NCBI RefSeq assembly: GCF_000745015.1
Contig: NZ_JQNA01000002.1
Span: 4,898,001-4,962,000, forward strand
Reading direction: 5' to 3'
Source of the DNA: Burkholderia sp. 9120
Lineage (GTDB): Bacteria; Pseudomonadota; Gammaproteobacteria; Burkholderiales; Burkholderiaceae
Length of the DNA: 64,000 bases
Shown: in pieces, positions 1-9,121 of the stretch
How positions within the stretch are numbered: position 1 is the stretch's first letter
Layout of the letters: the number at the start of each line of letters is the position of its first letter
Made by a program: the position numbers and the translations under genes
The notes under the pieces: generated by a model
The model's input: only the letters and a program-made list of their open reading frames with translations
What the model was told of the DNA's origin: nothing
The model's database searches: none

Positions 1-130
1 CATGCGCGCCACCGGCGACCGCATGCTCCTGTCGCCGCCGCTGGTGATCAATAAGCTGGAAATCGACGAGATCGTCACGAAGGCCAAAAAAGCCATCGAT
101 GCGACCGCACAACAACTCGGTATTTCGTAA
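1..130 (+). CDS. C-terminal end of a class III aminotransferase (putrescine/polyamine type), partial
   Basis: Only the last 42 or so codons and the TAA stop lie in the window; the gene begins upstream. The readable tail contains RATGDRMLLSPPLVI followed by a helix with IDEIVTKAKKAID, which is the usual ending of PLP-dependent class III aminotransferases such as putrescine-pyruvate aminotransferase (SpuC). In that family the strand around GDRMLLSPPL closes the fold next to the cofactor. The putrescine-type ABC importer starting about 70 bases downstream on the same strand fits a polyamine role. The exact substrate cannot be decided from this fragment. Confidence 0.7.
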   Translation, partial: MRATGDRMLLSPPLVINKLEIDEIVTKAKKAIDATAQQLGIS

Positions 131-201
131 CGGCAGTCCGTTCCGGCATGGGCACCCACATCTCACGCTCATGCCGGTTCTTCACATCAAGGGAAAAAAC
201 C

Positions 202-1323
202 ATGAGCGTTAGTCATCTTCGTCATGCGGTCGCGGGGGCCGCGCTGCTCGCCTTCGCGGGTTTTACGGCGCTGTCGGTTACGCCGGCCCTTGCGGCCGAC
301 ACGGAACTGAATGTGTATAACTGGTCGGATTACATCGCGAAAGACACGATTCCGAACTTCGAGAAGCAGGACGGCATCAAGGTCAAGTACGACAACTACG
401 ATAGCGACGACACGCTGCAGGCCAAGCTGCTCGCAGGCAGTTCCGGTTACGACATCGTGGTGCCCACGTCGAACTACATGGCCAAGCAGATTCAGGCGGG
501 CGTGTATCAGAAGCTCGACAAATCGAAGCTGCCGAACCTCGCGAATCTCGACCCCGTGCTGATGAAGATGATCGCCGACGCCGACCCGGGCAACCAGTAC
601 GGTGTGCCCTGGGCCTACGGCACCGACGGTATCGGCTACAACGTGCAAGCCGTGCAGAAAGCGCTCGGCGCCAATGCACCGGTGGATAGCTGGGCCCTCG
701 TGTTCGATCCGGCCAACCTCTCGAAGCTGAAAGGCTGCGGCGTATCGTTCCTCGACCAGGCTGTCGACGTATTCGCCGCTACGCTGCAATACATGCATAA
801 GGACCCGAACAGCACGAACCCCGCCGACTATCAGGCTGCGTTCGAAGTGCTGAAGAAAGTCCGCCCTTATATCACCCAATTCAACTCGTCGGGTTACATC
901 AACGACCTCGCCAATAACGACGTGTGCGTCGCAGTGGGCTGGTCCGGCGACGTCGGCATTGCGAGCCGCCGCACCGAGGAAGCGAAACGCTCGTACCAGA
1001 TCAAGTTCTCGAACGTGAAGGAAGGCGGCTTGTTGTGGTTCGACGTGATGGTGATTCCGAAAGATGCACCGCACGCCGAAGCCGCCCTCAAGTGGATCAA
1101 CTACATTGAAGATCCGAAGGTCAACGCAGCGATCACCAACGAAGTGTTCTACCCGACCGCGAACAAGGCCGCGCGCCAGTTCGTGACGCCGGCAGTCGTC
1201 CAGGACAAGACCGTTTATCCGGGCGACGACGTACTCAGCAAAATGACGCTGATGAAACCTATGCCGACCGATATTCTGCGCCTTGAAAACCGTCTTTGGG
1301 CACAGCTTAAAACCGGTCATTGA
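202..1323 (+). CDS. potF: Putrescine-type ABC transporter, periplasmic binding protein
   Basis: Periplasmic polyamine-binding protein of an ABC importer, 373 residues. I chose the ATG at 202, not the upstream in-frame ATG at 148, because it follows an AAGGGAA ribosome site and gives a clean signal peptide (hydrophobic core, then TPALA with cleavage near residue 31). The mature protein starts ADTELNVYNWSDYI, the hallmark of PotD/PotF-like proteins, and carries the SGYDIVVPTSNYMAKQI strand that follows in this family. It is followed by the ATPase and two permeases, so putrescine or a close polyamine is the expected ligand. A 10-bp hairpin after the stop may stabilise this part of the mRNA, as is common for abundant binding proteins. 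The ligand is inferred from family and neighbours. Confidence 0.88.
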   Translation: MSVSHLRHAVAGAALLAFAGFTALSVTPALAADTELNVYNWSDYIAKDTIPNFEKQDGIKVKYDNYDSDDTLQAKLLAGSSGYDIVVPTSNYMAKQIQAGVYQKLDKSKLPNLANLDPVLMKMIADADPGNQYGVPWAYGTDGIGYNVQAVQKALGANAPVDSWALVFDPANLSKLKGCGVSFLDQAVDVFAATLQYMHKDPNSTNPADYQAAFEVLKKVRPYITQFNSSGYINDLANNDVCVAVGWSGDVGIASRRTEEAKRSYQIKFSNVKEGGLLWFDVMVIPKDAPHAEAALKWINYIEDPKVNAAITNEVFYPTANKAARQFVTPAVVQDKTVYPGDDVLSKMTLMKPMPTDILRLENRLWAQLKTGH

Positions 1324-1352
1324 TTAAACCAGTCTGATAAAACCTCGATCCC

Positions 1353-1382
1353 GCGCTCAGGGATCGCTCGAACCCTGAGCGC
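1353..1382 (+). other. Intercistronic hairpin between potF and potG
   Basis: A perfect 10-bp inverted repeat, GCGCTCAGGG and CCCTGAGCGC, separated by 10 bases, lies 29 bases after the potF stop. No T run follows, so it is probably not a strong intrinsic terminator. Such hairpins after binding-protein genes usually protect the upstream message or attenuate read-through into the ATPase gene. The role is inferred. Confidence 0.6.
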
Positions 1383-1533
1383 ATGAATGGCAGTAACGGC
1401 AGTCAGCCTGCGCGCTATAGCGTCCCAGCCGCGCGCAGTCCCATGTATTCCGATCGCAGCGTACGTTGCGAGGCGCTTCCCGCGCCTCGTAGGGAGACAC
1501 TTGCGCTCGCGATCCGCAAGGAATGGTTACATC

Positions 1534-2697
1534 ATGAACTCGACGACTTCAAAAAGCGCAGCCGGCGCCACCCAGATGGCCCGCCCCGCAGTAGCGACAA
1601 AATCGAAACCGGAGGAGTTCGTCCGCATCGAAAACGTCGTGAAGAAATTCGGCGACAGCACCGCTGTCGACAATGTCAATCTGAGCATCGCCAAGAACGA
1701 ACTGTTCGCGCTGCTCGGCAGCTCTGGCTGCGGCAAGTCCACCCTCCTGCGCATGCTCGCGGGGCTCGAGACGGTCACGTCCGGGCGCATTTTCGTCGAC
1801 GGCGAGGATCTCGCCGCGATGCCGCCGTACAAGCGGCCGGTCAACATGATGTTCCAGTCGTATGCGCTGTTCCCGCACATGAGCGTGGAGGCGAACATTG
1901 CCTTCGGCCTGAAGCAGGAAGGCACGCCGAAGAACGAGATCAAGGAACGCGTCGCCGACGCGCTGCATCTCGTGCAGATGAGCAAGTACGCCCAGCGCAA
2001 GCCGCACCAGTTATCAGGCGGCCAGCAGCAGCGTGTGGCGCTCGCCCGTTCGCTGGTCAAGCGCCCCAAGCTGCTGCTGCTCGACGAGCCGATGTCGGCG
2101 CTCGATAAAAAGATCCGTCAGAAGACCCAGCTCGAACTGGTGAACATCATCGAGAAGGTCGACGTGACCTGCGTGATGGTCACGCACGATCAGGAAGAAG
2201 CGATGACCATGGCCGGCCGCCTCGCGGTGATGAGCGAAGGCCGCATCGTGCAGATCGGCTCGCCCAGCCAGGTGTACGAGTTTCCGAATAGCCGCTTTTC
2301 CGCCGAGTTCATCGGCTCGACCAATCTGTTCGAAGGCACGGTGGTCGCGGACGAACCGGATCACATCTTCGTGGAAAGCGAAGAGCTCGAATCGCGCATT
2401 TACGTGAGCCACGGCATTACCGGCCCGCTCGGCATGCCGGTGGGCATCTCGGTGCGCCCCGAACGCGTGAAGGTGTCGCTCGACAAACCGTCGACGCCGC
2501 ACAACTGGGCGCGCGGCGTGGTCTCGGATGTGGCCTACATGGGCAGCTATTCGCTGTATCACGTGCGCCTGCCCAGCGGCAAGACCGTCGTGTCGAATCT
2601 CTCCAGCTCGCACCTGATGAGCGAAGGTGCGCCGTCCTATAACGACGACGTGTTCGTCTACTGGTCGCCGGCTAGCGGCGTGGTGCTGACGCAATGA
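1534..2697 (+). CDS. potG: Putrescine-type ABC transporter, ATP-binding protein
   Basis: Cytoplasmic ATPase of the polyamine importer, 387 residues. Walker A GSSGCGKST lies near residues 62-70, followed by the Q loop (MMFQSYALFPHM), the ABC signature LSGGQQQR, Walker B LLLLDEP and the switch His in VTHDQEEA. The C-terminal third is the TOBE-type regulatory domain of the PotA/PotG/MalK group. The ATG at 1534 is chosen because AAGGAATGG sits just upstream; in-frame starts further up (1387) have no such site and would add 49 residues with no family counterpart. Its stop overlaps the potH start by four bases (ATGA), so the two are translationally coupled. Confidence 0.9.
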   Translation: MNSTTSKSAAGATQMARPAVATKSKPEEFVRIENVVKKFGDSTAVDNVNLSIAKNELFALLGSSGCGKSTLLRMLAGLETVTSGRIFVDGEDLAAMPPYKRPVNMMFQSYALFPHMSVEANIAFGLKQEGTPKNEIKERVADALHLVQMSKYAQRKPHQLSGGQQQRVALARSLVKRPKLLLLDEPMSALDKKIRQKTQLELVNIIEKVDVTCVMVTHDQEEAMTMAGRLAVMSEGRIVQIGSPSQVYEFPNSRFSAEFIGSTNLFEGTVVADEPDHIFVESEELESRIYVSHGITGPLGMPVGISVRPERVKVSLDKPSTPHNWARGVVSDVAYMGSYSLYHVRLPSGKTVVSNLSSSHLMSEGAPSYNDDVFVYWSPASGVVLTQ

Positions 2698-3665
2698 GCC
2701 ATCCCACCTCCTCCCCCGCGGCGCTCGGCGCGCCGTCCGGCAGCCGGCTGTTAGGCTCGCTGAAAAAACGCCTTGCGATGTTCGTGCCGTCGGGCCGCAC
2801 GACCGTGATCGGCGTGCCGTTCCTGTGGCTCACGCTGTTTTTCGCGTTGCCGTTCGTGCTGGTGCTGAAGATCAGTTTCGCCGATCTGCGTCTGGGCATT
2901 CCGCCTTATACGGATCTGATGACGATCAAAGACGGCATCGTGCACTTCGCGATCCAGTTGGGCCACTACGCGTTCCTGCTGCAGGACGATCTGTATGTAG
3001 CGACCTATATCAGCTCGCTGAAAATGGCCGCCGTCTCGACCTTCTTCTGCCTGCTGCTCGGCTACCCGATCGCGTATTACATCGCCCGCTCGGAACCCGC
3101 CAAACGCAACCTGCTGATGATGGGCGTGATGCTGCCGTTCTGGACGTCGTTCCTGATCCGCGTCTATGCATGGATCGGCATCCTGAAAGACGACGGTCTG
3201 CTCAATCACACGCTGATGGCGATCGGCATGATTCATTCGCCGTTGCGCCTCTACCACACGGATATTGGCGTCTATATCGGCATGGTCTATTCCTACCTGC
3301 CCTTCATGGTGATGCCGTTGTACGCGCATCTGGTGAAGATGGATCTGACGTTGCTCGAAGCGGCCTACGACCTCGGCTGCAAACCGTGGACCGCCTTCAC
3401 CCGCATCACGTTGCCACTGTCGAAGAACGGCATTATCGCCGGCAGTCTGCTGGTGTTCATTCCGGCGGTCGGCGAGTACGTGATTCCCGAACTGCTCGGC
3501 GGCGCCGACACGCTGATGATCGGCCGTGTCATGTGGGATGAATTCTTCAACGATATGGACTGGCCGATGGCATCCGCCGTCACCGTCGCGATGGTCTTGC
3601 TGCTGCTCGTGCCGATGGCCGTGTTCCAGTACTACCAGGTCAAGGAACTGGAGGACGCGAAATGA
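2694..3665 (+). CDS. potH: Putrescine-type ABC transporter, permease 1
   Basis: Inner-membrane permease of the polyamine importer, 323 residues with about six membrane segments after a 45-residue N-terminal tail. The coupling-helix (EAA) loop is visible as LLEAAYDLGCKPWTAFTRITLPLSKNGI, the contact site for the ATPase. The family start FLWLTLFFALPFVLVLKISF is present near residue 43. It overlaps potG by four bases and potI by four bases, so the three are almost certainly one transcript and made in fixed ratio. Confidence 0.9.
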   Translation: MSHPTSSPAALGAPSGSRLLGSLKKRLAMFVPSGRTTVIGVPFLWLTLFFALPFVLVLKISFADLRLGIPPYTDLMTIKDGIVHFAIQLGHYAFLLQDDLYVATYISSLKMAAVSTFFCLLLGYPIAYYIARSEPAKRNLLMMGVMLPFWTSFLIRVYAWIGILKDDGLLNHTLMAIGMIHSPLRLYHTDIGVYIGMVYSYLPFMVMPLYAHLVKMDLTLLEAAYDLGCKPWTAFTRITLPLSKNGIIAGSLLVFIPAVGEYVIPELLGGADTLMIGRVMWDEFFNDMDWPMASAVTVAMVLLLLVPMAVFQYYQVKELEDAK

Positions 3666-4573
3666 TCAAGCCTAATAGAGCGCTTTCCAATAGCGTGCTG
3701 ACGTTCGGGTTTCTCTTTCTGTATATCCCGATCATCAGCCTGATTGTCTATTCGTTCAACGAGTCGAAGCTCGTCACCGTCTGGTCCGGCTTCTCGCTCA
3801 AATGGTACGGCGCGCTGCTGCAGGACGACGAACTGCTGAACGCCGCGTGGCTCTCGATGAAAATCGGCCTGCTCACCGCGTTCGCGTCCGTGGTGATCGG
3901 CACATGGGCCGGCTTCGTGCTGGCGCGTATGGGCCGGTTTCGCGGCTTCACGCTGTTCGCCGGCATGATCAACGCGCCGCTGGTGATTCCCGAAGTGATT
4001 CAGGGCATCTCGCTGTTGCTGCTGTTCGTTGCGCTTGAACAGATGCTCGGCTGGCCGAAGGGCCGTGGTCTCTTCACGATCTGGATCGGCCACGTGATGC
4101 TGTGCGTCTCTTACGTGGCGATCATCGTGCAGTCGCGGGTGAAGGAGCTCAACAAGTCGCTCGAAGAAGCCGCGCTCGATCTCGGCGCCACGCCGTTCAA
4201 GGTGTTCTTCCTGATCACGCTGCCGCTGATCTCGCAAGCCCTGATGTCCGGCTGGCTGCTGTCGTTCACGCTGTCGTTCGACGACCTCGTGCTGTCCGCG
4301 TTCCTCTCCGGTCCGGGTTCGACCACGCTGCCGCTGGTCGTGTTCTCGCGAGTCCGTCTCGGCCTGAATCCGGAAATGAATGCGCTCGCCACGATCTTCA
4401 TCACCACGGTGACGATCGGCGTGATTGCCGTGAACCGCTGGATGCAGCTCCGCGAGCGTAAGCGCAATCGCGACATGCAGCAGGCGTTCGCCCTCGCCGA
4501 AGCCGCCGACCCTTTACCTTCCGCACCACAACAAGCCGCCGTACGGAAACCGCTCGATACGGCACGCGCATAA
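3662..4573 (+). CDS. potI: Putrescine-type ABC transporter, permease 2
   Basis: Second inner-membrane permease, 303 residues, pairing with PotH. It has the family opening FLYIPIISLIVYSFNESK and the EAA loop LEEAALDLGATPFKVFFLITLPLI in the last third. The C-terminus has a charged, proline-rich cytoplasmic tail of about 40 residues that is longer than in E. coli PotI. Its start overlaps the potH stop (ATGA); the outer-membrane protein gene begins 38 bases after its stop, so it probably continues the same transcript. Confidence 0.9.
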   Translation: MIKPNRALSNSVLTFGFLFLYIPIISLIVYSFNESKLVTVWSGFSLKWYGALLQDDELLNAAWLSMKIGLLTAFASVVIGTWAGFVLARMGRFRGFTLFAGMINAPLVIPEVIQGISLLLLFVALEQMLGWPKGRGLFTIWIGHVMLCVSYVAIIVQSRVKELNKSLEEAALDLGATPFKVFFLITLPLISQALMSGWLLSFTLSFDDLVLSAFLSGPGSTTLPLVVFSRVRLGLNPEMNALATIFITTVTIGVIAVNRWMQLRERKRNRDMQQAFALAEAADPLPSAPQQAAVRKPLDTARA

Positions 4574-4611
4574 GAAGTCCTTTTGCAATACGACCAATAA
4601 GGAGAATTTGC

Positions 4612-6201
4612 ATGAGAAAGAAGCTCATCTGTCTGTTGGTGGCGGGGAGTTTGCCTGGCATGGCCATGGCAGACGCCACCAGCGACCAGATCAAGGCGCT
4701 CCAGGCCCAACTCAACGCACTGCAAAAGGAAGTGAAGCAGTTGCGCTCGGAAGTGGCGACCAAACCGAAAGCCAACGCGGCGATGGTGGCGGCTCCGGCA
4801 CCTGCCCCGGCCATGGCCGAGGCGCCGGTCGACATTTCGTCGCCTGACTATGGCAAGTCGCGCGCCGCGTTGACCAACGACCAGGTCGACACGATGAAGC
4901 AGCAGATCGCCAACCAGCAACTGAAGGTCGATTCGCTGGTCGATGCCGCCAACACCGGACCGCTCGCGGGCCTGTCGGTCACCGGCTATATCGATCCGAC
5001 CTACATTTACAACCGCGCGGCTAGCAGCTCGTCGTTCCTGTTCGCGAACCACGAAAGCAGCTACAACTACTTCAACAGTACCTTCGGCGATCTGTACCTC
5101 GACATCAAGAAGACCTTCGGTGTCGGCCCGATGGCGCCGTCGGCCGAAATCACGTTGATGCCGAACCGCGGCAACGGCATCACGTTGCTGCAGAACGAGC
5201 ACGGCAATATCGGCAACAACATCCTGAACACGGCCGTTGTGACGATTCCGATGACGGCGACCACGACCTTCGTGGCCGGCCTGATGCCGAGCTTCGGCGG
5301 TTATGAAGTGCAGCAGTCGAATCAGATGCTGACGCTCACGCATAACCTGCTGTACGACTTCTCCGATCCGGGCAGCTATCTCGGCGTCGGCCTGAACTAC
5401 ACGGGCGACGGCAGCAACTGGGCATGGAAGTTCATGCTCGGCAACGAACAGTACCGCACGTACGGTTCGGTGGTGCAGACCGGCACCAATGCGCTGGGCG
5501 ATCCGATCACGAGCAGCAACAAGATCCCGACCTTCACGGCTCGCGTCGACTACACCTGGTCGAGCGCGCTGGATATCGGCGGCTCGTTCAATATCGGTCG
5601 TCAGACGCTCTCCGCCGCGACGCAGAACGTGAACGGCAACACCATTCCGGTCTATGGCGTGGGCGGTCAGGCGTCGAGCGCATTCGGCACGTTCTTCTTC
5701 GGCGAAGCGGATCTGGCTTATACGCAGGCGGACGTGCAGTACAACGCCGAAGTCGACTACGGCCAGCAGCAGAATGCCGCGTTCAACGGCGGCCAGGCGC
5801 AGTGGTACGGTCTGTCGTTGCTGGCGCATCGCAAGTTCTCGATGCCGGGCCTCGGGCGCATGGGTTTCACCGCGCGTTATGACGTGCTGGTCGACAGCAA
5901 GAACGGTGGTGGTGGTGGCGGCGTCGCGTTGAACGCGAATGGCATGGACACCGCGGACGGCTTCGGTATCGGCGCGGACTGTCTGGCCAATTCGAAGGGT
6001 AATGGCGGCCTCGGTTTCGAATGCAAGGGCGCCACCCATCAGGACGTCTCGCTCGACCTGTTGTTCTACCCGACCCAGCAGGTGACGGTGAAGGTCGAAT
6101 ACCGGCACGATTGGGCCAACAAGCAGGTGTTCCTGAAGAACGACGGCTCGTACGGCAAGTCCAACGACCTGCTCGGCACGCAGCTGATTTACTCGTTCTA
6201 A
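4612..6201 (+). CDS. DUF3138-family outer-membrane protein (porin-like)
   Basis: 529 residues, preceded by AAGGAGAATTTGC. The N-terminus is a signal peptide ending near AMADA. Next comes a short coiled coil (DQIKALQAQLNALQKEVKQL), as in trimeric porins of the OprP/DUF3138 type, then an Ala/Pro-rich linker and a long segment of alternating aromatic/polar strands ending in LIYSF, with a terminal Phe as expected for an outer-membrane barrel. The start and coiled coil resemble DUF3138 proteins, a family seen mainly in Burkholderiales. Sitting between the polyamine importer and polyamine oxidases, it may be the outer-membrane entry route for putrescine or its conjugates; this is inference from position. 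A glycine run (GGGGGG) lies near residue 428. Confidence 0.72.
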   Translation: MRKKLICLLVAGSLPGMAMADATSDQIKALQAQLNALQKEVKQLRSEVATKPKANAAMVAAPAPAPAMAEAPVDISSPDYGKSRAALTNDQVDTMKQQIANQQLKVDSLVDAANTGPLAGLSVTGYIDPTYIYNRAASSSSFLFANHESSYNYFNSTFGDLYLDIKKTFGVGPMAPSAEITLMPNRGNGITLLQNEHGNIGNNILNTAVVTIPMTATTTFVAGLMPSFGGYEVQQSNQMLTLTHNLLYDFSDPGSYLGVGLNYTGDGSNWAWKFMLGNEQYRTYGSVVQTGTNALGDPITSSNKIPTFTARVDYTWSSALDIGGSFNIGRQTLSAATQNVNGNTIPVYGVGGQASSAFGTFFFGEADLAYTQADVQYNAEVDYGQQQNAAFNGGQAQWYGLSLLAHRKFSMPGLGRMGFTARYDVLVDSKNGGGGGGVALNANGMDTADGFGIGADCLANSKGNGGLGFECKGATHQDVSLDLLFYPTQQVTVKVEYRHDWANKQVFLKNDGSYGKSNDLLGTQLIYSF

Positions 6202-6209
6202 TCCGCACG

Positions 6210-6236
6210 GCCTGGGCGCGCGCCGCGCGCTCAGGC
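6210..6236 (+). other. GC-rich hairpin between the porin and oxidase genes
   Basis: GCCTG...CAGGC flanking GCGCG...CGCGC forms a strong stem within the 56-base gap after the porin stop. No T run follows. It could weaken read-through or protect the porin message; the function is inferred. Confidence 0.4.
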
Positions 6237-6257
6237 ACTCTACCCCGCACACTGCCT

Positions 6258-7550
6258 ATGCTCCGCTTCTCGAACCAGCCTCACGTACCTTCGTACTACG
6301 CCGCTACGGCCAACGACAACACGCGCCATCCCCCGCTGGACGACTCGATCACGGTCGACGTCTGCGTGATCGGCGCGGGACTGACCGGCATTTCCACCGC
6401 GCTGAACCTCGCCGAACGCGGCCACACGGTCGCGGTGCTCGAAGCGTCGAAAGTCGGCTGGGCGGCGAGCGGCCGCAATGGCGGCCAGTTGATCGGCGGC
6501 TTTGCGTGCGATATCGACACGTTCGCGAAGTTCATGCCCGCGGACGACGTGAAGCGGGTCTGGGCCATGGGCCTCGAAACGCTCGACATCGTCAAGGAGC
6601 GGATCGCGAAGCACCAGATCGACTGCGATCTGACGATCGGTTATCTGACCGCGGCGAACAAACCGCGCGATACGGATGCGCTGAAAAAATGGCGCGACGA
6701 AGCGCAACGCCGCTTCGGCTATGACCGCTTCAGTTATGTCGACGCCGACGGCATTGGCCAGTACGTGCAATCGCAGCGCTATCTGGGCGGTCTGTTCGAC
6801 GCGGACAGCGGCCATCTGCATCCGTTGAATTACACGCTGGGTCTTGCACGCGCGGCGCGCGAGGCCGGCGTACAGATTTTCGAAGACAGTTGCGTGACCG
6901 CGCTGCGTGAAGAAAACGGCCGACATGTGGCCGAAACCGCGCGCGGCAAGGTGCATGCACAGTTCGTCGTGCTCGCCTGCAATACCTATCTCGGCCAGCT
7001 CGCGCCGGAGGTGGCGAGCAAGATCATGCCGGTCGGCACCTATGTGATCGCCACCGAACCGCTCGATGCCGACCGCGCCGAAGCGCTGATGCCCGCCAAA
7101 GCCGCGGTTTGCGACAGCCGCTTCGTGCTCGACTACTTCCGGCCCGCGCCCGATAATCGCCTGCTGTGGGGCGGCAAAGTCAGCTATTCGAAATTCGCAC
7201 CGCGCAACCTCGGCGAAGCGATGCGCCGCGATATGCTGAAGACCTTCCCGCAACTCGACGATGTCAAAGTCGACTATGCGTGGGGCGGTTTCGTCGACAT
7301 CACGATGAACCGCGCGCCGCATTTCGGGCGCCTGTCGCCCACCATTTATTTTGCGCAGGGCTTCTCGGGTCACGGCGTGAACACCACCGGTCTCGCCGGT
7401 AAGCTGATCGCCGAGGCGATCGACGGCCAGACGTCGCGCTTCGATCTGTTCGGCAAGATCCGCCACCTCGACTTTCCCGGCGGCGCTACACTGCGCACCC
7501 CTGCCCTCGTACTCGCGATGGCCTGGTATCGAATGAAGGACCTGCTTTGA
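6258..7550 (+). CDS. puuB: FAD-dependent amine oxidase, gamma-glutamylputrescine oxidase-like
   Basis: Flavoprotein of the DAO/glycine-oxidase fold, 430 residues. The dinucleotide-binding motif GAGLTGISTALNLAERG lies near residues 39-55, followed by the PuuB-type segment AASGRNGGQLIGGF and a C-terminal FSGHGVNTTGLAGKLIAEA that closes over FAD. PuuB oxidises gamma-glutamylputrescine to the aldehyde with release of ammonia and peroxide. The ATG at 6258 is chosen because the family begins just before the FAD motif; no clear ribosome site is visible. The stop codon overlaps the next start (TGATG). Some PuuB homologues act on other secondary amines, so the substrate is inferred from the polyamine context. 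Confidence 0.78.
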   Translation: MLRFSNQPHVPSYYAATANDNTRHPPLDDSITVDVCVIGAGLTGISTALNLAERGHTVAVLEASKVGWAASGRNGGQLIGGFACDIDTFAKFMPADDVKRVWAMGLETLDIVKERIAKHQIDCDLTIGYLTAANKPRDTDALKKWRDEAQRRFGYDRFSYVDADGIGQYVQSQRYLGGLFDADSGHLHPLNYTLGLARAAREAGVQIFEDSCVTALREENGRHVAETARGKVHAQFVVLACNTYLGQLAPEVASKIMPVGTYVIATEPLDADRAEALMPAKAAVCDSRFVLDYFRPAPDNRLLWGGKVSYSKFAPRNLGEAMRRDMLKTFPQLDDVKVDYAWGGFVDITMNRAPHFGRLSPTIYFAQGFSGHGVNTTGLAGKLIAEAIDGQTSRFDLFGKIRHLDFPGGATLRTPALVLAMAWYRMKDLL

Positions 7551-8872
7551 TGAATGCACCGACTCCCGGCTTCAACACACTCGACCTGCGCGCCGACGCG
7601 CTGATCGCCAACTCCTACTACGAGGCCAGCGCGCCCCGTCCGGCCGCCGACGATCCCACGCTAGACGGCGTGCTGGAAGCCGACGTGTGCGTGATCGGCG
7701 CGGGGTTCGCCGGCTTGTCGGTGGCGCTCGAATGCCGTGCGCGCGGCCTTTCGGTGATCGTGCTCGATGCACACCGGCCGGGCTGGGGTGCGTCGGGCCG
7801 CAACGGCGGCCAGACGCTGGTGGGTTTCGCGAAAGACGAGGTCCTCGAGAAACAGCTCGGACTCGACGGCGCACGCGCCGCGTGGGCCATGTCGGTGGAA
7901 GGTGTGGCACTGGTGCGCGAGCGCATTGAACGCTATGGCATCGAGTGCGATTTCACGGCCGGTTATTTAACGGTGGCGACGAAACCGAAACGCGTACCTG
8001 ATTTGCGTGCGTGGATGGAATCGGCGTCGCAACGTTGGGGCTACACAAAACTCTCGTGGCTCGATACCGATGAAATCCGTTCGCGAGTCGCGTCGCGTCG
8101 TTATCTCGCCGGCGTTTACGATCCGTTTTCCGGCCATCTGCATCCGCTCAAATACTGCCTCGGTCTCGCCGATGCCGCGCGCCGCGAAGGCGCACAACTG
8201 TTCGCGCATTCGCCGGTAATCGATGTGGTGCGCGGCGCGCGGCCGGTCGTGCGAACCGCGCGCGGCGAAGTGCACTGCCGCTTCGTCGCCGCATGCGGCA
8301 ACGCGACGATCGGCGACGTTCTACCCGCGCCGATCGCGGCGCGCATCGCACCGATCGCGTCGTATATCGTCGCCACGGAACCGCTCGGCAAAGCACGCGC
8401 GGACGCGCTGATCCAGCAGCGCGAAGCGATCTGCGACAACAACTTTTTCCTCGACTATTTCCGCTTGTCGGCGGATCACCGCGTGTTGTTCGGCGGTCGT
8501 GCAAGTTCGACGGGCGCGTCGCCGGTGCAACTCGGCGCGGAGATTCGCGAGCGCATGATCGGCGTGTTCCCGCAACTCGCCGACGTGAAAATCGACTATG
8601 CGTGGGGCGGGTTTGTCGACGTGACGCGCAATCGCGCGCCCGATTTCGGCTCGATCGATCCGAATTACTTCTACGTGCAAGGCTTTTCGGGGCACGGCGT
8701 GGCGTTGACGGGCATCGCCGGGCGCGTCGTCGCCAAGGCCATGGCCGGCGAGACGGCGGCGTTCGATCTGTTTGCGCAGTTACGGCACGCGCGCGTTCCT
8801 GGCGGCCCGGCGTTGCGCGGCCCCGCGCTCGAACTCGGCATGATGTATCACCGGATCCTCGAACTCTTCTAA
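7550..8872 (+). CDS. Second gamma-glutamylputrescine oxidase-like flavoprotein (paralogue)
   Basis: A 440-residue paralogue of the preceding protein, sharing the same layout: GAGFAGLSVALECRARG FAD motif, ASGRNGGQTLVGFAKDE, YLAGVYDPFSGHLHPLKY, DYAWGGFVDVTRNRAPDFG and FSGHGVALTGIAGRVVAKA. It starts at the ATG overlapping the previous stop by one base. Two tandem PuuB-like enzymes suggest either two amine substrates or a gene duplication followed by divergence: the copies agree mainly in motifs, so the duplication is not recent. Peroxide and ammonia are expected by-products if it is an oxidase rather than a dehydrogenase. Confidence 0.75.
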   Translation: MNAPTPGFNTLDLRADALIANSYYEASAPRPAADDPTLDGVLEADVCVIGAGFAGLSVALECRARGLSVIVLDAHRPGWGASGRNGGQTLVGFAKDEVLEKQLGLDGARAAWAMSVEGVALVRERIERYGIECDFTAGYLTVATKPKRVPDLRAWMESASQRWGYTKLSWLDTDEIRSRVASRRYLAGVYDPFSGHLHPLKYCLGLADAARREGAQLFAHSPVIDVVRGARPVVRTARGEVHCRFVAACGNATIGDVLPAPIAARIAPIASYIVATEPLGKARADALIQQREAICDNNFFLDYFRLSADHRVLFGGRASSTGASPVQLGAEIRERMIGVFPQLADVKIDYAWGGFVDVTRNRAPDFGSIDPNYFYVQGFSGHGVALTGIAGRVVAKAMAGETAAFDLFAQLRHARVPGGPALRGPALELGMMYHRILELF

Positions 8873-9121
8873 GCGGTTTCGAAGTCCTCCAGAAATAAGG
8901 CGGCGGCCGTTGCAACGACGGCCCGCTGATCGCGGTATACGGTGCTTCTTCGCCCCTCATCCCCCACCTGATCGACCCGCGAGCGCGCTGTAAGTCCTCT
9001 AAGCCGGCGCGACTCGGCGTTTACCCTCAGCACACACTTTGTTGACTATTTATCGATAATTTATCGTGTTACATTTCCTCGCCGTCATGAGCGGCGTCAC
9101 CTGTACAGGCTGACAGGTTTG
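8873..9121. promoter_or_regulatory. Non-coding spacer with palindromic site TTATCGATAA
   Basis: About 250 bases between the oxidase and a micro-ORF. It becomes AT-rich near 9041-9075, where TTGACT is followed by the perfect palindrome TTATCGATAA (9050-9059) and a second half-like copy ATTTATCG. This is the best candidate promoter and operator for the downstream micro-ORF and DUF2891 gene. No gene is visible on either strand before 9122. Confidence 0.4.

Noticed and set aside
187..1320. A long minus-strand frame opposite potF
   Set aside because: Antisense shadow of a clear binding-protein gene; no ribosome site or domain.
4111..6252. A 713-codon open frame on the minus strand across potI and the porin gene
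   Set aside because: It is antisense to two well-supported genes, Arg/His/Val-rich as expected from reversed high-GC codons, and has no recognisable domain.
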